Shown here piece by piece: positions 35,809 to 42,116 of a stretch of DNA of 42,116 nt. This DNA is from Clostridiales bacterium. Its GTDB lineage: Bacteria; Bacillota; Clostridia; Oscillospirales; Oscillospiraceae. The stretch covers positions 2,339-44,454 of the forward strand of contig JAJPXB010000058.1 in NCBI GenBank assembly GCA_021205695.1, written 5' to 3'. The position numbers were made by a program, and so were the translations under genes. Below the pieces are notes generated by a model. That model was not told where the DNA came from. It saw only the letters and a list, made by a program, of their open reading frames with translations, and searched no databases. Positions within the stretch are counted from its first letter, which is position 1. Each line of letters starts with the position of its first letter.

Positions 35809-36546
35809 TCAGATTGCCATGCCGCCGTTGACCCCCAGAACCTGACCGGTGACGAACCGGGAGGAGGGGGAGCAGAGACAGTAAATCATCTCCGCCACGT
35901 CTGCCGGGTCGCCCAGACATTCCAGAGGCGTCTCCAGCCGGAGCGCCTCCAGGTCGTCCGGGGAGAGGTGGGCGTTCATATCCGTCAGAATGACCCCGGG
36001 GCAGACGCAGTTGACCCGAACGCGGGAGGGCCCCACCTCCTTTGCCAGCGCTTTCGTAAAGGCGATCACCGCGCCCTTGGCGGCGGAGTAGGCCACCTCG
36101 CAGGAGCCGCCGATCTGACCCCACATGGAGGAGACCGTGACGATAGCCCCGGCCTTCTGCCGAACAAAGTGGGGCAGCGCCGCCCGGCAGGTGTAGAATA
36201 CCCCGTCCACGTCGGCGGCGAACAGCGCCCGCCACTGCTCGTCGGTGACGTCGGTGAGCAGCATCTGGGGCAAGGCGACTCCGGCATTGCACACCAGAGC
36301 GTCCAGCCCTCCGAATGCGGAACAGGTCGTCTCCACCAGCCGCCCGGCCTCCTCCGGACGAGAGACGTCTCCCTGGATGGGGACAGCCGCCCCGCCAGAT
36401 TCCCGAACGGCCCGGCAGACCTCCTCTGCCCGGCTTTTTCCGTGGAGATAGTTGACCCCCACCTGCCAGCCGCGCTGGCCAAAGGCGATGGCGGTAGCGG
36501 CTCCGATGCCCCGGGAAGCCCCGGTGATGAGAACAGTTTGCGGCAT
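35809..36546 (-). CDS. Short-chain dehydrogenase/reductase (FabG-like)
   Basis: 245-residue NAD(P)-dependent oxidoreductase. Classical SDR motifs: LITGASRGIGAATA (TGxxxGIG cofactor loop), CNAGVAL, the catalytic Ser in VSSMWGQIGG and Tyr/Lys in AYSAAKGAVIAF, then VNCVCPGVILTDM and the C-terminal GQVLGVNGGMAI. It resembles 3-oxoacyl-ACP reductase, but no fatty-acid genes are near, so the substrate is open. A ribosome binding site (AAAGGAG) lies 8 nt before the ATG. It has its own promoter; its stop lies 29 bp before the ECF promoter. Confidence 0.92.
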   Translation of the reverse strand: MPQTVLITGASRGIGAATAIAFGQRGWQVGVNYLHGKSRAEEVCRAVRESGGAAVPIQGDVSRPEEAGRLVETTCSAFGGLDALVCNAGVALPQMLLTDVTDEQWRALFAADVDGVFYTCRAALPHFVRQKAGAIVTVSSMWGQIGGSCEVAYSAAKGAVIAFTKALAKEVGPSRVRVNCVCPGVILTDMNAHLSPDDLEALRLETPLECLGDPADVAEMIYCLCSPSSRFVTGQVLGVNGGMAI

Positions 36547-36590
36547 ATGCGGCTCCTTTCGGTCGGTAGGCGGGTTCGGTCGGCAATCCC

Positions 36591-36619
36591 ATTTTACAGC
36601 CGAACCGCAATCATTGCAA
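36591..36619 (-). promoter_or_regulatory. SigA promoter of the SDR gene
   Basis: On the minus strand, TTGCAA (36619-36614) and TAAAAT (36596-36591, preceded by TG), spacer 17 bp. Confidence 0.75.
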
Positions 36620-36641
36620 GCTGTCCCGCCGATTTATATGG

Positions 36642-36673
36642 AACCCCCCGGAAACGTGCGCTTCCGGGGGGTT
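36642..36673. terminator. Strong hairpin at the core/accessory boundary
   Basis: AACCCCCCGGAA pairs perfectly with TTCCGGGGGGTT around ACGTGCGC. No gene ends directly into it on either strand, so its original gene may have been lost. It marks the end of the GC-rich core block. Confidence 0.55.
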
Positions 36674-37023
36674 GAGCTGTTTTGATTCGGTTTTTCGGAA
36701 AAATCAGCGCTTGCTGAACTTCAAAGGCTTAATGCTGCAATCAGGAAAGCCGACTGATTTTGCGCTTTTCGTCCAGTTTTCCGTTCATATTGGCGCTTTC
36801 CTTGCCCTATTGTTCCAAAACACGCATTTCTGACCGTACCACGAAAAGCAAATTTGCTGCCTACCTGCTCCTTGTCCACAGCGTCCCAGGGCTGCGGACA
36901 ACAACAGATCACTCACCACCTCCCAGCCAGGCAGCTGCCTGGCTGGTTCTGTTGCAAACTGCTGTGATAGACGGAATGTATTCGATAGCGGAACTATATT
37001 CAAATTGCAAAGGAGTCCTGAAC
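36674..37023. other. 350-bp gap with palindrome and IS6-like end
   Basis: No convincing gene. It is AT-richer than the core. A perfect 24-bp palindrome lies at 36923-36946 (CCAGCCAGGCAG and its complement), immediately overlapped by GGTTCTGTTGCAAACT (36945-36960), which resembles the terminal repeat of IS6-family elements. No transposase remains, so it would be at most a relic end. Confidence 0.45.
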
Positions 37024-37272
37024 ATGAAAAAATTACTTTCCTGCCGATTTAATATCAACACCGCCAGCGTGGAGATCAGGTACACGGATGGTAGCCAAAT
37101 CAGTATCTACACCCCGGGGGTAGACGATGCGATTTGCCCCACTGTCCCCATGCAGACGGAGATCGACTGGCTGATTTACAATGAGCCAGTGGCCTATGCT
37201 AACTTGGTGTTTTCTGGTGAATTGGAGCAGTATGCCAGGGATATGTCGGGGACGCATGGATTAGAAGACTAA
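37024..37272 (+). CDS. DUF6061 family small protein
   Basis: 82 residues: MKKLLSCRFNINTASVEIRYTDGS, then ISIYTPGVDDAI and a C-terminal segment with DWLIYNEPVAYANLVFSGELEQYARDM. This matches small DUF6061-type proteins common in gut Firmicutes, of unknown function. AAAGGAG lies about 9 nt before the ATG. Neighbours are mobile-element relics, suggesting cargo. It is followed by a hairpin terminator. Confidence 0.8.
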   Translation: MKKLLSCRFNINTASVEIRYTDGSQISIYTPGVDDAICPTVPMQTEIDWLIYNEPVAYANLVFSGELEQYARDMSGTHGLED

Positions 37273-37281
37273 AGGCAATAC

Positions 37282-37311
37282 AGCAGCGGGCATCAGACAA
37301 TGCCCGCTGCT
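37282..37311 (+). terminator. Terminator after the DUF6061 gene
   Basis: AGCAGCGGGCAT pairs perfectly with ATGCCCGCTGCT around CAGACA, followed by TCCTGTTTC. Confidence 0.65.
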
Positions 37312-37333
37312 TCCTGTTTCGTTCGCTGCCTAC

Positions 37334-37590
37334 TTATACATCTGTGTCTAGGCTCTGTTTCAGCAGCTCCAGCGCACTTTCCTCCCCTGGGTCGTTCGTC
37401 CCCAGCTCACCCCGGAACGCCTTGGCCAGAATGGATTTTTTCATGGTGTCGATTGCCTCCAGAGCGGCCTCCGCTTGGGCTTTGGCCTGGGATTCCTGGT
37501 AAAAGAAGACGTCCAGGATGCGGACGATTTCGGTTTGCTCGGTAAGCGGGAGAATGTTAAGCACCAATTCTGACATTTCTTCTCGTTGAG
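37334..37590 (-). pseudogene. hsdS: 3' remnant of type I restriction specificity subunit (HsdS)
   Basis: The C-terminal ~80 residues of an HsdS protein remain: ILPLTEQTEIVRILDVFF, then a coiled coil (QAKAQAEAALEAIDTMKK) and SILAKAFRGELGTNDPGEESALELLK, the conserved tail found after the second target-recognition domain. Both recognition domains are missing; upstream, the frame runs into the 3' end of the AI-2E-family gene on the same strand. There is no hsdM or hsdR in the window. It is non-functional as a specificity subunit and marks a recombination joint near 37590. Confidence 0.8.
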
Positions 37591-38751
37591 TCAGTCCGTG
37601 GCTGAGTGATTGCCTTCTACTGTATCTAAACACGAATCCTGTCTCTGACGATAAGCCAGCCCATGATTGACCAGCTTGCACACGATGTCATAAATCACTG
37701 CAAACACGGGAACACCGATAATCATGCCGATGAATCCAAACAGTCCGCCGAACAGCAGAATGGCAAACAGCACCCAGAAGCTGGACAGCCCTGTTTTGTC
37801 TCCTATAATCCTTGGCCCAAGGACGTTTCCATCAAACTGTTGCAGGATCAGGATGAACACAAGGAAAATGATTGACTTTACCGGATCTTCCATCAAAACC
37901 AGCAGGAAGGATGGGATTGCTCCGATCCACGGGCCGAAGAACGGCAGAATGTTGGTAATGCCTATGATGACGCTGATCAGGACTGCGTTCGGAATTCTGA
38001 AAATAAGCATTCCCACAAAGCAAATCAGCCCAACAATCAGGGAGTCCAGCAGTCTGCCACTGATAAATCCGGAAAACATTCTGTTAGCAAACCGGAACTC
38101 CTCCAGGACTGCATCCGCCCATTTCTTACGAAAGACGCTGTAAATCAGTTTCTTTCCCTGTCTTGCAAATGTTCTCCGATTTCCAAGGACATAAATGGAC
38201 ACGATGACCCCGATCAGGAGGTTGTATATGATGCTGACAAATCCGGACACTCCGGCAGAGATGCTGCCGATCATCGTCTGGAGATTGGGGAGCACTGTGC
38301 TGCTGATCCACTCCGGAAGATTGATTGAAACAGCCTCTGTCAGATCATTGATGTAATTTTGCAGCGTTTCATTATCTCCCGCTTGTTCAACCGCCCAGCT
38401 CTGAAATGATTCCATGCTGTCCGGTATTTGAAGGAGGATCGACTGTATACTCTCCACAAGCGCCGGGATGACGAGAAGCAGCAGGGCAATGATGACAAGA
38501 ACAGCCAGAAGCAAGGTTAGCAGGATGCTCAGCCCGCTACTCAACTTGCGCTCCAGGAAATTGCAGATCGGCGTCAGGATGTAGGCAATGACTCCACCGA
38601 CGATAAAAGGCATCAATATGCCGATCAGTGTGCTGAAAGCGCCGCCAACCGCATCCAGGTGCGACAGTAGAAAATAAAACAGGATGGCAAGAGCCGCGGA
38701 TGCGAACAGGGTCAGCATCAGCTTCAGATAATGCTTTTTCTCCGCCTTCAC
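37591..38751 (-). CDS. AI-2E family transporter (PerM/YtvI-like permease)
   Basis: 386-residue membrane protein with about eight hydrophobic helices. It shows the family order: paired N-terminal helices (LTLFASAALAILFYFLLSHL, LIGILMPFIVGGVIAYILTPI), a Leu/Ile-rich third helix, a central soluble stretch (about residues 120-210), and the C-terminal conserved ITNILPFFGPWIGAIPSFLL, LQQFDGNVLGPRIIGDKTGLSSFWVL and GFIGMIIGVPVFAVIYD. The substrate is not predictable. The start is GTG with GAGGGA 6 nt upstream, lying inside the tail of the broken GH2 gene (stop 2 bp before). It appears intact. Confidence 0.9.
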   Translation of the reverse strand: MKAEKKHYLKLMLTLFASAALAILFYFLLSHLDAVGGAFSTLIGILMPFIVGGVIAYILTPICNFLERKLSSGLSILLTLLLAVLVIIALLLLVIPALVESIQSILLQIPDSMESFQSWAVEQAGDNETLQNYINDLTEAVSINLPEWISSTVLPNLQTMIGSISAGVSGFVSIIYNLLIGVIVSIYVLGNRRTFARQGKKLIYSVFRKKWADAVLEEFRFANRMFSGFISGRLLDSLIVGLICFVGMLIFRIPNAVLISVIIGITNILPFFGPWIGAIPSFLLVLMEDPVKSIIFLVFILILQQFDGNVLGPRIIGDKTGLSSFWVLFAILLFGGLFGFIGMIIGVPVFAVIYDIVCKLVNHGLAYRQRQDSCLDTVEGNHSATD

Positions 38752-38753
38752 GC

Positions 38754-39963
38754 TTATCCCTCTTTCCTCACTTTTTGCAGCTCTGCATTCAGCAGAGCCA
38801 TTTTGTCGTCCGCATCGTCACCGACCATAACACGGCAGACGTCGCTCATGTCCTCTACCGTTTTCGTGTGCATGGCAGCCAGCGTCTCCTCGCCCACCTT
38901 CATGCCAAGAAGCGAGCTGATGGCGGGAAGAAATACCGCTCTTGCCTTTGTATGGTGCAGAATGTCTCCCAGTGTGTCCCTGATGGAGAAGTACTCGGCA
39001 TCAAATGTCATGGCGGGGATCTCTTCTGTTCCTTTATTTTCGAACCAGTTTGCGACCACGCCATCATCATCGGCCCCGGCAAAGTGATACGCCGAGTTTT
39101 CCTCTGCAACCCTGGTCAGCACAATGCTGTCCTCCACGGACTGGCAGCTTGCCGTAAAAGTGTGGCTCCCATCCGGGAATGGGATGTTTTCAAACAGAAA
39201 AATCCGCGCCCCTGATTTTGTCCCCAACGGATTGCCGTCCATGCAAAGTGTGATCTCCGGCAAATTGGAATAAATTTTCAGAGTCAAGGTCTCGCCAGCC
39301 CGTTCTGCATATCTGCGTCCACAGATATGGACAAATGGCTCACTGCTCCACCACGCCTTGTAAAGATAGAATGAGTCCTTTTTCGTTTTGCGATCCATTG
39401 TGACAAGACCCTTGTTGTTTCTTCCCTTGACGCCGCCCTCGTCCCGGCTGTCCGCAGCAAAGTCGTACATATTCCAGACATGAGTAGCCCACAGCCAGGG
39501 ACGCTCCGAGATGATCTGCGCCATATGCTCATGGTAAAGCGCCTGATATTCCTCGGTGTAATCCTTGCGTTTCGGCGTAGAAGGTCTGGCTGTGCTGATA
39601 GTGGGCGAGCCGAACGGTGTTTGCCCCAACCTCTCGGATGAGCGCTGCGTCTTCCAGATGATCCTGCTCAGAGAGTGCATACCCCTTGTCCGCTCTGTCC
39701 TGATGACGGGAAACGCCCCGCAGGGGCATCTGCTTTCCGTTCAGAATAAATCCCTTCTGCGGATCGACCCGGAAGGTACGGATGCCTGTCTGTACAGCGA
39801 TCTCATCCGTTATCTCACCGTTTTGTAAGAGCGTCGCTGCCGCCGTGTAGAGATATGGATCGTCCACTCCCTGCCAAAAATGAGGCTGCGGGATATGCAG
39901 TTCCGCAGAGACATATTCCGAGGTAAAGTAGGCCTGCTCATCTTGGACAGGCCAACGCCTCAA
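38754..39963 (-). pseudogene. GH2 beta-galactosidase relic
   Basis: The first readable part (39963 to about 39575) has a beta-galactosidase middle: FWQGVDDPYLYTAAATLL, FRVDPQKGFILNGKQMPLRGVSRHQDR, GANTVRLAHYQHSQTFYAE. Then the frame changes and the text jumps to KDYTEEYQALYHEHMAQIISERPWLWATHVWNMYDF, which in family members comes about 100 residues later. The skipped part contains both catalytic glutamates. The N-terminal sugar-binding domains are also gone. The C-terminal beta domains are retained to the stop at 38754. Dead by deletion plus frameshift. Confidence 0.85.
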
Positions 39964-39991
39964 ATTATTCCTCTCTCATGAGGTCACTTAT

Positions 39992-40023
39992 GGCGGCGGC
40001 TCACCCAGAGCCGCCGCCTTTTT
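39992..40023 (+). terminator. Terminator-like hairpin before the relaxase relic
   Basis: GGCGGCGGCTC pairs perfectly with GAGCCGCCGCC around ACCCA, followed by TTTTT. No plus-strand gene precedes it here. The T-run is followed directly by the ribosome binding site GGAGGTG of the next gene. Confidence 0.7.
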
Positions 40024-40034
40024 GGAGGTGAAAT

Positions 40035-40460
40035 ATGGCAACGACGTTTTTGAAGCCGCTCCACGCTGGGAAGGGGCGCAGCATCGCCCAGGCGTTGGAG
40101 CGGTCGACAGACTATGTGAAGAATCCGGACAAGACCGCCAATGGCGAGTGGATCAGCGCCTACCAGTGCAACCCATCCATCGTGGATGCGGAATTCCTGT
40201 TCTCCAAACGGCAGTATGAGGCGCAGACAGGCAAGACACACAACAGAAAGTCAGACCGGACGATCGTCAGAGACTACGGGATCGACGGTTTTGTTTCTCT
40301 GATTGAGTTACCGGAGTATCTTAAGAGCGAGGAGGACGAGCGTATCCCGTCAAGGTATTCACCGTATGACTGTAGCGGCGCGGCGTTTACTCAGTGGTAC
40401 AAGATCATAAAGCGCCGGGGTCGGTATTTCGCGTATCATAGCGTCGGTATTGATATTTGA
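40035..40460 (+). pseudogene. Relaxase N-terminus fused to an unrelated C-terminus
   Basis: 141 residues. The first ~70 (MATTFLKPLHAGKGRSIAQAL, DYVKNPDKTANGEWISAYQCN, VDAEFLFSKRQYEAQTGK) match the start of MOBP-type relaxases of conjugative and mobilizable elements. The conserved metal-binding HxH motifs that should follow are absent. From about residue 80 (YGIDGFVSLIELPEYLKSEED, SPYDCSGAAFTQWYKIIKRRGRYFAYHSVGIDI) it resembles a different small protein family of gut Firmicutes. A strong ribosome binding site (GGAGGTG) is present, so it may still be expressed, but not as a working relaxase. Confidence 0.75.
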
Positions 40461-40464
40461 ATGA

Positions 40465-40493
40465 TTGACAGAACGCGGATATATCCGTATAAT
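40465..40493 (+). promoter_or_regulatory. Fully consensus promoter of the HTH gene with overlapping operator-like sites
   Basis: TTGACA (40465-40470) and TATAAT (40488-40493), spacer 17 bp: both boxes perfect. The spacer holds the 12-bp palindrome CGGATATATCCG (40476-40487). TATATCCGT recurs at 40480-40488 and 40500-40508, 20 bp apart. Such layout fits repression by the small HTH protein encoded just downstream. Confidence 0.8.
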
Positions 40494-40524
40494 TACGAGT
40501 ATATCCGTTATAGGAGGTAAGGGC

Positions 40525-40755
40525 ATGAATAAGGACGAGCTTTATCAGAGAATGAAAGACGGCGAGATCACTCACCTAAAGTATTATATCACGGTCAAGG
40601 GGATCACGGTCTCAGCTCTCGCTCAACAGTCCGGCGTCAATAAGCGGACACTCGACGATTACGTTTCCGGCCGGAGGTCGTTCGGCGACATAGTCCTCAG
40701 TCGAGGACTCCGAATCGCTGAGGTACTCGGCGTCGACGTTTACGATCTGCTATAA
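40525..40755 (+). CDS. Small XRE-like helix-turn-helix protein
   Basis: 76 residues, with a Cro/CI-type HTH from about residue 26: KGITVSALAQQSGVNKRTLDDYVSGRRSFGDI, then LRIAEVLGVDVYDLL. It is probably a DNA-binding repressor or antitoxin-like regulator of an integrated element; no toxin partner is beside it. The ATG at 40525 follows TAGGAGGT by 6 nt; an upstream ATG at 40465 would lie within the promoter and is excluded. The repeated TATATCCGT sites over the promoter suggest autoregulation (inference). Confidence 0.85.
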   Translation: MNKDELYQRMKDGEITHLKYYITVKGITVSALAQQSGVNKRTLDDYVSGRRSFGDIVLSRGLRIAEVLGVDVYDLL

Positions 40756-40849
40756 AAGAAAGAGGGTCTCGGTTTTTGAGGGTTGGACTTAGGGATTTTC
40801 TGAAACAAGCTAATTTTTGAGGACGACCTTTAAGCGGGGCAAAGAAAAC

Positions 40850-40894
40850 ACGGTCATGTAAGAGCAGAAATGCTTTTGCATGGCCGTATTTTTA
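40850..40894 (+). terminator. Terminator downstream of the HTH gene
   Basis: A 17-bp RNA stem (ACGGTCATGTAAGAGCA against TGCTTTTGCATGGCCGT, with G-U pairs) closes a GAAA loop, followed by ATTTTTAT. It lies 95 bp after the HTH stop; the rest of the 263-bp gap to the next gene shows no gene. Confidence 0.75.
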
Positions 40895-41018
40895 TGCTGT
40901 AAACATCACAAATTCAGTTCAAAATGATTGGTGGTATTACCCGCTTGCTATTCTGTCGATTAAGAGCGAATATGACACTACCCCAAGGGGAAATCACAGA
41001 AAACGGAGGAATACCAAC

Positions 41019-41726
41019 ATGACAATCAATTACAACGTAACGGGAACAGACCGCAAGGCGCTCGTCACAGCGATGGGCGAAATTCTGGAGGTCAAGCCGA
41101 AGTACATGGGAATGCCCACAGCAGCCTACGAGGTAGATTATTTCACAGTCGACAAGAACGGAGCAGTCAGTTTTGATGACAGAGCCGATTCCGAGGAAAT
41201 TGAAAACATTCTGGAGCAGCTTGCCGAGAGGGGCTTCACTGCCGAGCCTACGGAGGCTTTAGAAGAAGCCGAGGACGAGGACGCCGCAGAAGAGAATGAG
41301 CCGCAGGAAACGACTACGGGGCTTACAATATCGGTTCCGCTCGACAAGGTGGCAGTAGGCACACTGACCAGCCTGCTGGACGCAAAGGGCAGTCTTATTA
41401 AAAAGACTCTGGGCATTGACAGCCTGCCGATTGAAATCGGCGAAGATACAGTTTCCTTCCCTTGGTTCACGGAACTGCCTACGCCGGACGAATGCACAGC
41501 GTATACACACTTCATCAGCGCCCTCTGCGAGATGAGCCGGACGCTGAAACGTGTGACCGCAGTTGAGCGCCCAGTGGAGAACGAAAAATACACCTTCCGC
41601 TGCTTTCTGCTCCGGCTGGGTTTTATTGGCGCAGAGTACAAGCGGGACAGGAAAATCCTGCTCCGCAATCTGGAGGGCAACTCCGCATGGAGAACGGGAG
41701 GTGGCAAGCGTGGAATTTCCGAGTAA
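41019..41726 (+). CDS. Mobile-element conserved protein (annotated virulence-type in relatives)
   Basis: 235 residues: MTINYNVTGTDRKALVTAMGEIL, AYEVDYFTVDKNGAVSFDD, an acidic linker (about residues 80-100), then LTISVPLDKVAVGTLTSLLDAKGSLIKKTLGI and a C-terminal half ending in RNLEGNSAWRTG. This type is common in integrative elements and prophages of gut Firmicutes and often labelled virulence protein without experimental basis; function unknown. CGGAGG lies 9-10 nt before the ATG. The next gene's start overlaps its last codons, forming a small operon. Confidence 0.75.
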   Translation: MTINYNVTGTDRKALVTAMGEILEVKPKYMGMPTAAYEVDYFTVDKNGAVSFDDRADSEEIENILEQLAERGFTAEPTEALEEAEDEDAAEENEPQETTTGLTISVPLDKVAVGTLTSLLDAKGSLIKKTLGIDSLPIEIGEDTVSFPWFTELPTPDECTAYTHFISALCEMSRTLKRVTAVERPVENEKYTFRCFLLRLGFIGAEYKRDRKILLRNLEGNSAWRTGGGKRGISE

Positions 41727-41940
41727 AGAGATTGTGGATGCCGTCAGAGACACATACCTCGTTGGCACACGGGTAGAACTTGTGCATATGGATGATGTGC
41801 AAGCCCCTCCCATCGGCACACAGGGGACAGTCATCGGGGTAGACGATACCGCCAGCGTGATGGTGGCGTGGGACAACGGCAGCGGACTAAATGTCATTTA
41901 CGGCGAAGATGTCATAAGAAAGGTGAGCAACCATGACTGA
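41710..41940 (+). CDS. DUF4314 family protein
   Basis: 76 residues with a small beta-barrel (SH3/KOW-like) pattern: GTRVELVHMDDVQAPPIGTQGTVIGVDD, VMVAWDNGSGLNVIYGED. The pattern matches DUF4314 proteins of prophages and integrative elements; function unknown. The GTG start at 41710 has GGGAGGTGG 5 nt upstream and overlaps the preceding gene by 17 bp in another frame. It overlaps the next gene's ATG (41933) by 8 bp. Confidence 0.85.
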   Translation: MEFPSKEIVDAVRDTYLVGTRVELVHMDDVQAPPIGTQGTVIGVDDTASVMVAWDNGSGLNVIYGEDVIRKVSNHD

Positions 41941-42088
41941 GAAAATCAAGGAGCAGATTTTATACATCCGTGACACCGGCAAGACAAATATGTTTGATGT
42001 AGGGATGGTACAATACCTCGCCAATGAATACGGCTTTTACGAGTTGGTTGTGTATCTGGAGGTAAGCGTCAAACCAAACAGCGGGTAG
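41933..42088 (+). CDS. DUF5049-type small protein, C-terminally truncated
   Basis: 51 residues: MTEKIKEQILYIRDTGKTNM, FDVGMVQYLANEYGFYELVVYLE, then VSVKPNSG and a stop. The first ~43 residues fit DUF5049 proteins, which normally continue with a further segment of about 10-20 residues; here the tail is replaced by an unrelated short end. It is translationally coupled to DUF4314. This could be a breakpoint of the integrated element. It is too short for strong claims. Confidence 0.65.
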   Translation: MTEKIKEQILYIRDTGKTNMFDVGMVQYLANEYGFYELVVYLEVSVKPNSG

Positions 42089-42116
42089 CCCCTATATGAG
42101 ATAATGGTAGTAGCGG

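Noticed and set aside
36721-36912. Minus-strand 63-codon frame in the 36.7-37.0 kb gap
   Set aside because: No ribosome binding site, no recognisable domain and unusual composition; treated as non-coding.
31542-40874. Shared 14-nt AGAGCAGAAATGCT in the terminators at 31527 and 40850
   Set aside because: It is the tip of two different stems with a GAAA tetraloop. A short palindrome around a favoured loop can arise twice by chance, and the outer stems differ.

Overview
The window looks like chromosome of a high-GC, spore-forming, low-oxygen Clostridia bacterium of the Oscillospiraceae type (Flavonifractor/Intestinimonas-like; this is inference). The evidence is the Firmicutes smc-ftsY order, a T-box leader on pheST, spoIIID and spoIIP, pyruvate phosphate dikinase, an ECF transporter S subunit and consensus SigA promoters in GC-rich DNA. 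The first ~36.6 kb is dense core chromosome. The last ~5.4 kb is poorer in GC and is a mosaic of broken and mobile-element genes.

1-9.4 kb (minus strand): one long cluster runs smc, ftsY, rph, rdgB, yhbY, a fused nadD-yqeK, rsfS and leuS (cut by the window edge). It covers chromosome segregation, signal-recognition docking, RNA 3' processing, nucleotide-pool cleaning, ribosome assembly and silencing, NAD synthesis and leucine charging. Several genes overlap by 4 bp, and a consensus promoter precedes smc. ftsH is transcribed divergently and ends at a hairpin terminator.

11.8-18.6 kb: serC and serA (serine synthesis), adenine deaminase and a Cof-type HAD phosphatase lie on the minus strand. 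A LysR regulator and a nitroreductase form a two-gene plus-strand unit whose short leader carries a perfect palindrome.

18.7-28.4 kb: a tRNA-Leu(UAG) gene with its own promoter and a shared terminator; pheS-pheT behind a Phe T-box; a GH13 alpha-glucanase; ppdK, broken near its 3' third by a frameshift; and spoIIID. 28.4-28.7 kb is a run of hairpins with no gene.

28.8-36.6 kb: coaBC and birA (CoA and biotin-protein metabolism), secG, a SpoVK/CbxX-type AAA+ ATPase, spoIIP, an unknown helical protein, an ECF S component and a short-chain dehydrogenase.

36.7-42.1 kb: a DUF6061 protein, the 3' tail of a type I restriction HsdS gene, an intact AI-2E-family permease, a GH2 beta-galactosidase relic with a collapsed middle, a relaxase N-terminus fused to an unrelated C-terminus, a small HTH protein with a consensus promoter and operator-like repeats, and three genes typical of integrative elements or prophages, the last truncated. 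I did not find a convincing new multi-gene system. The best leads are the hairpin array before coaBC, the palindromic leader of the LysR gene, the ppdK frameshift and the mosaic right end.
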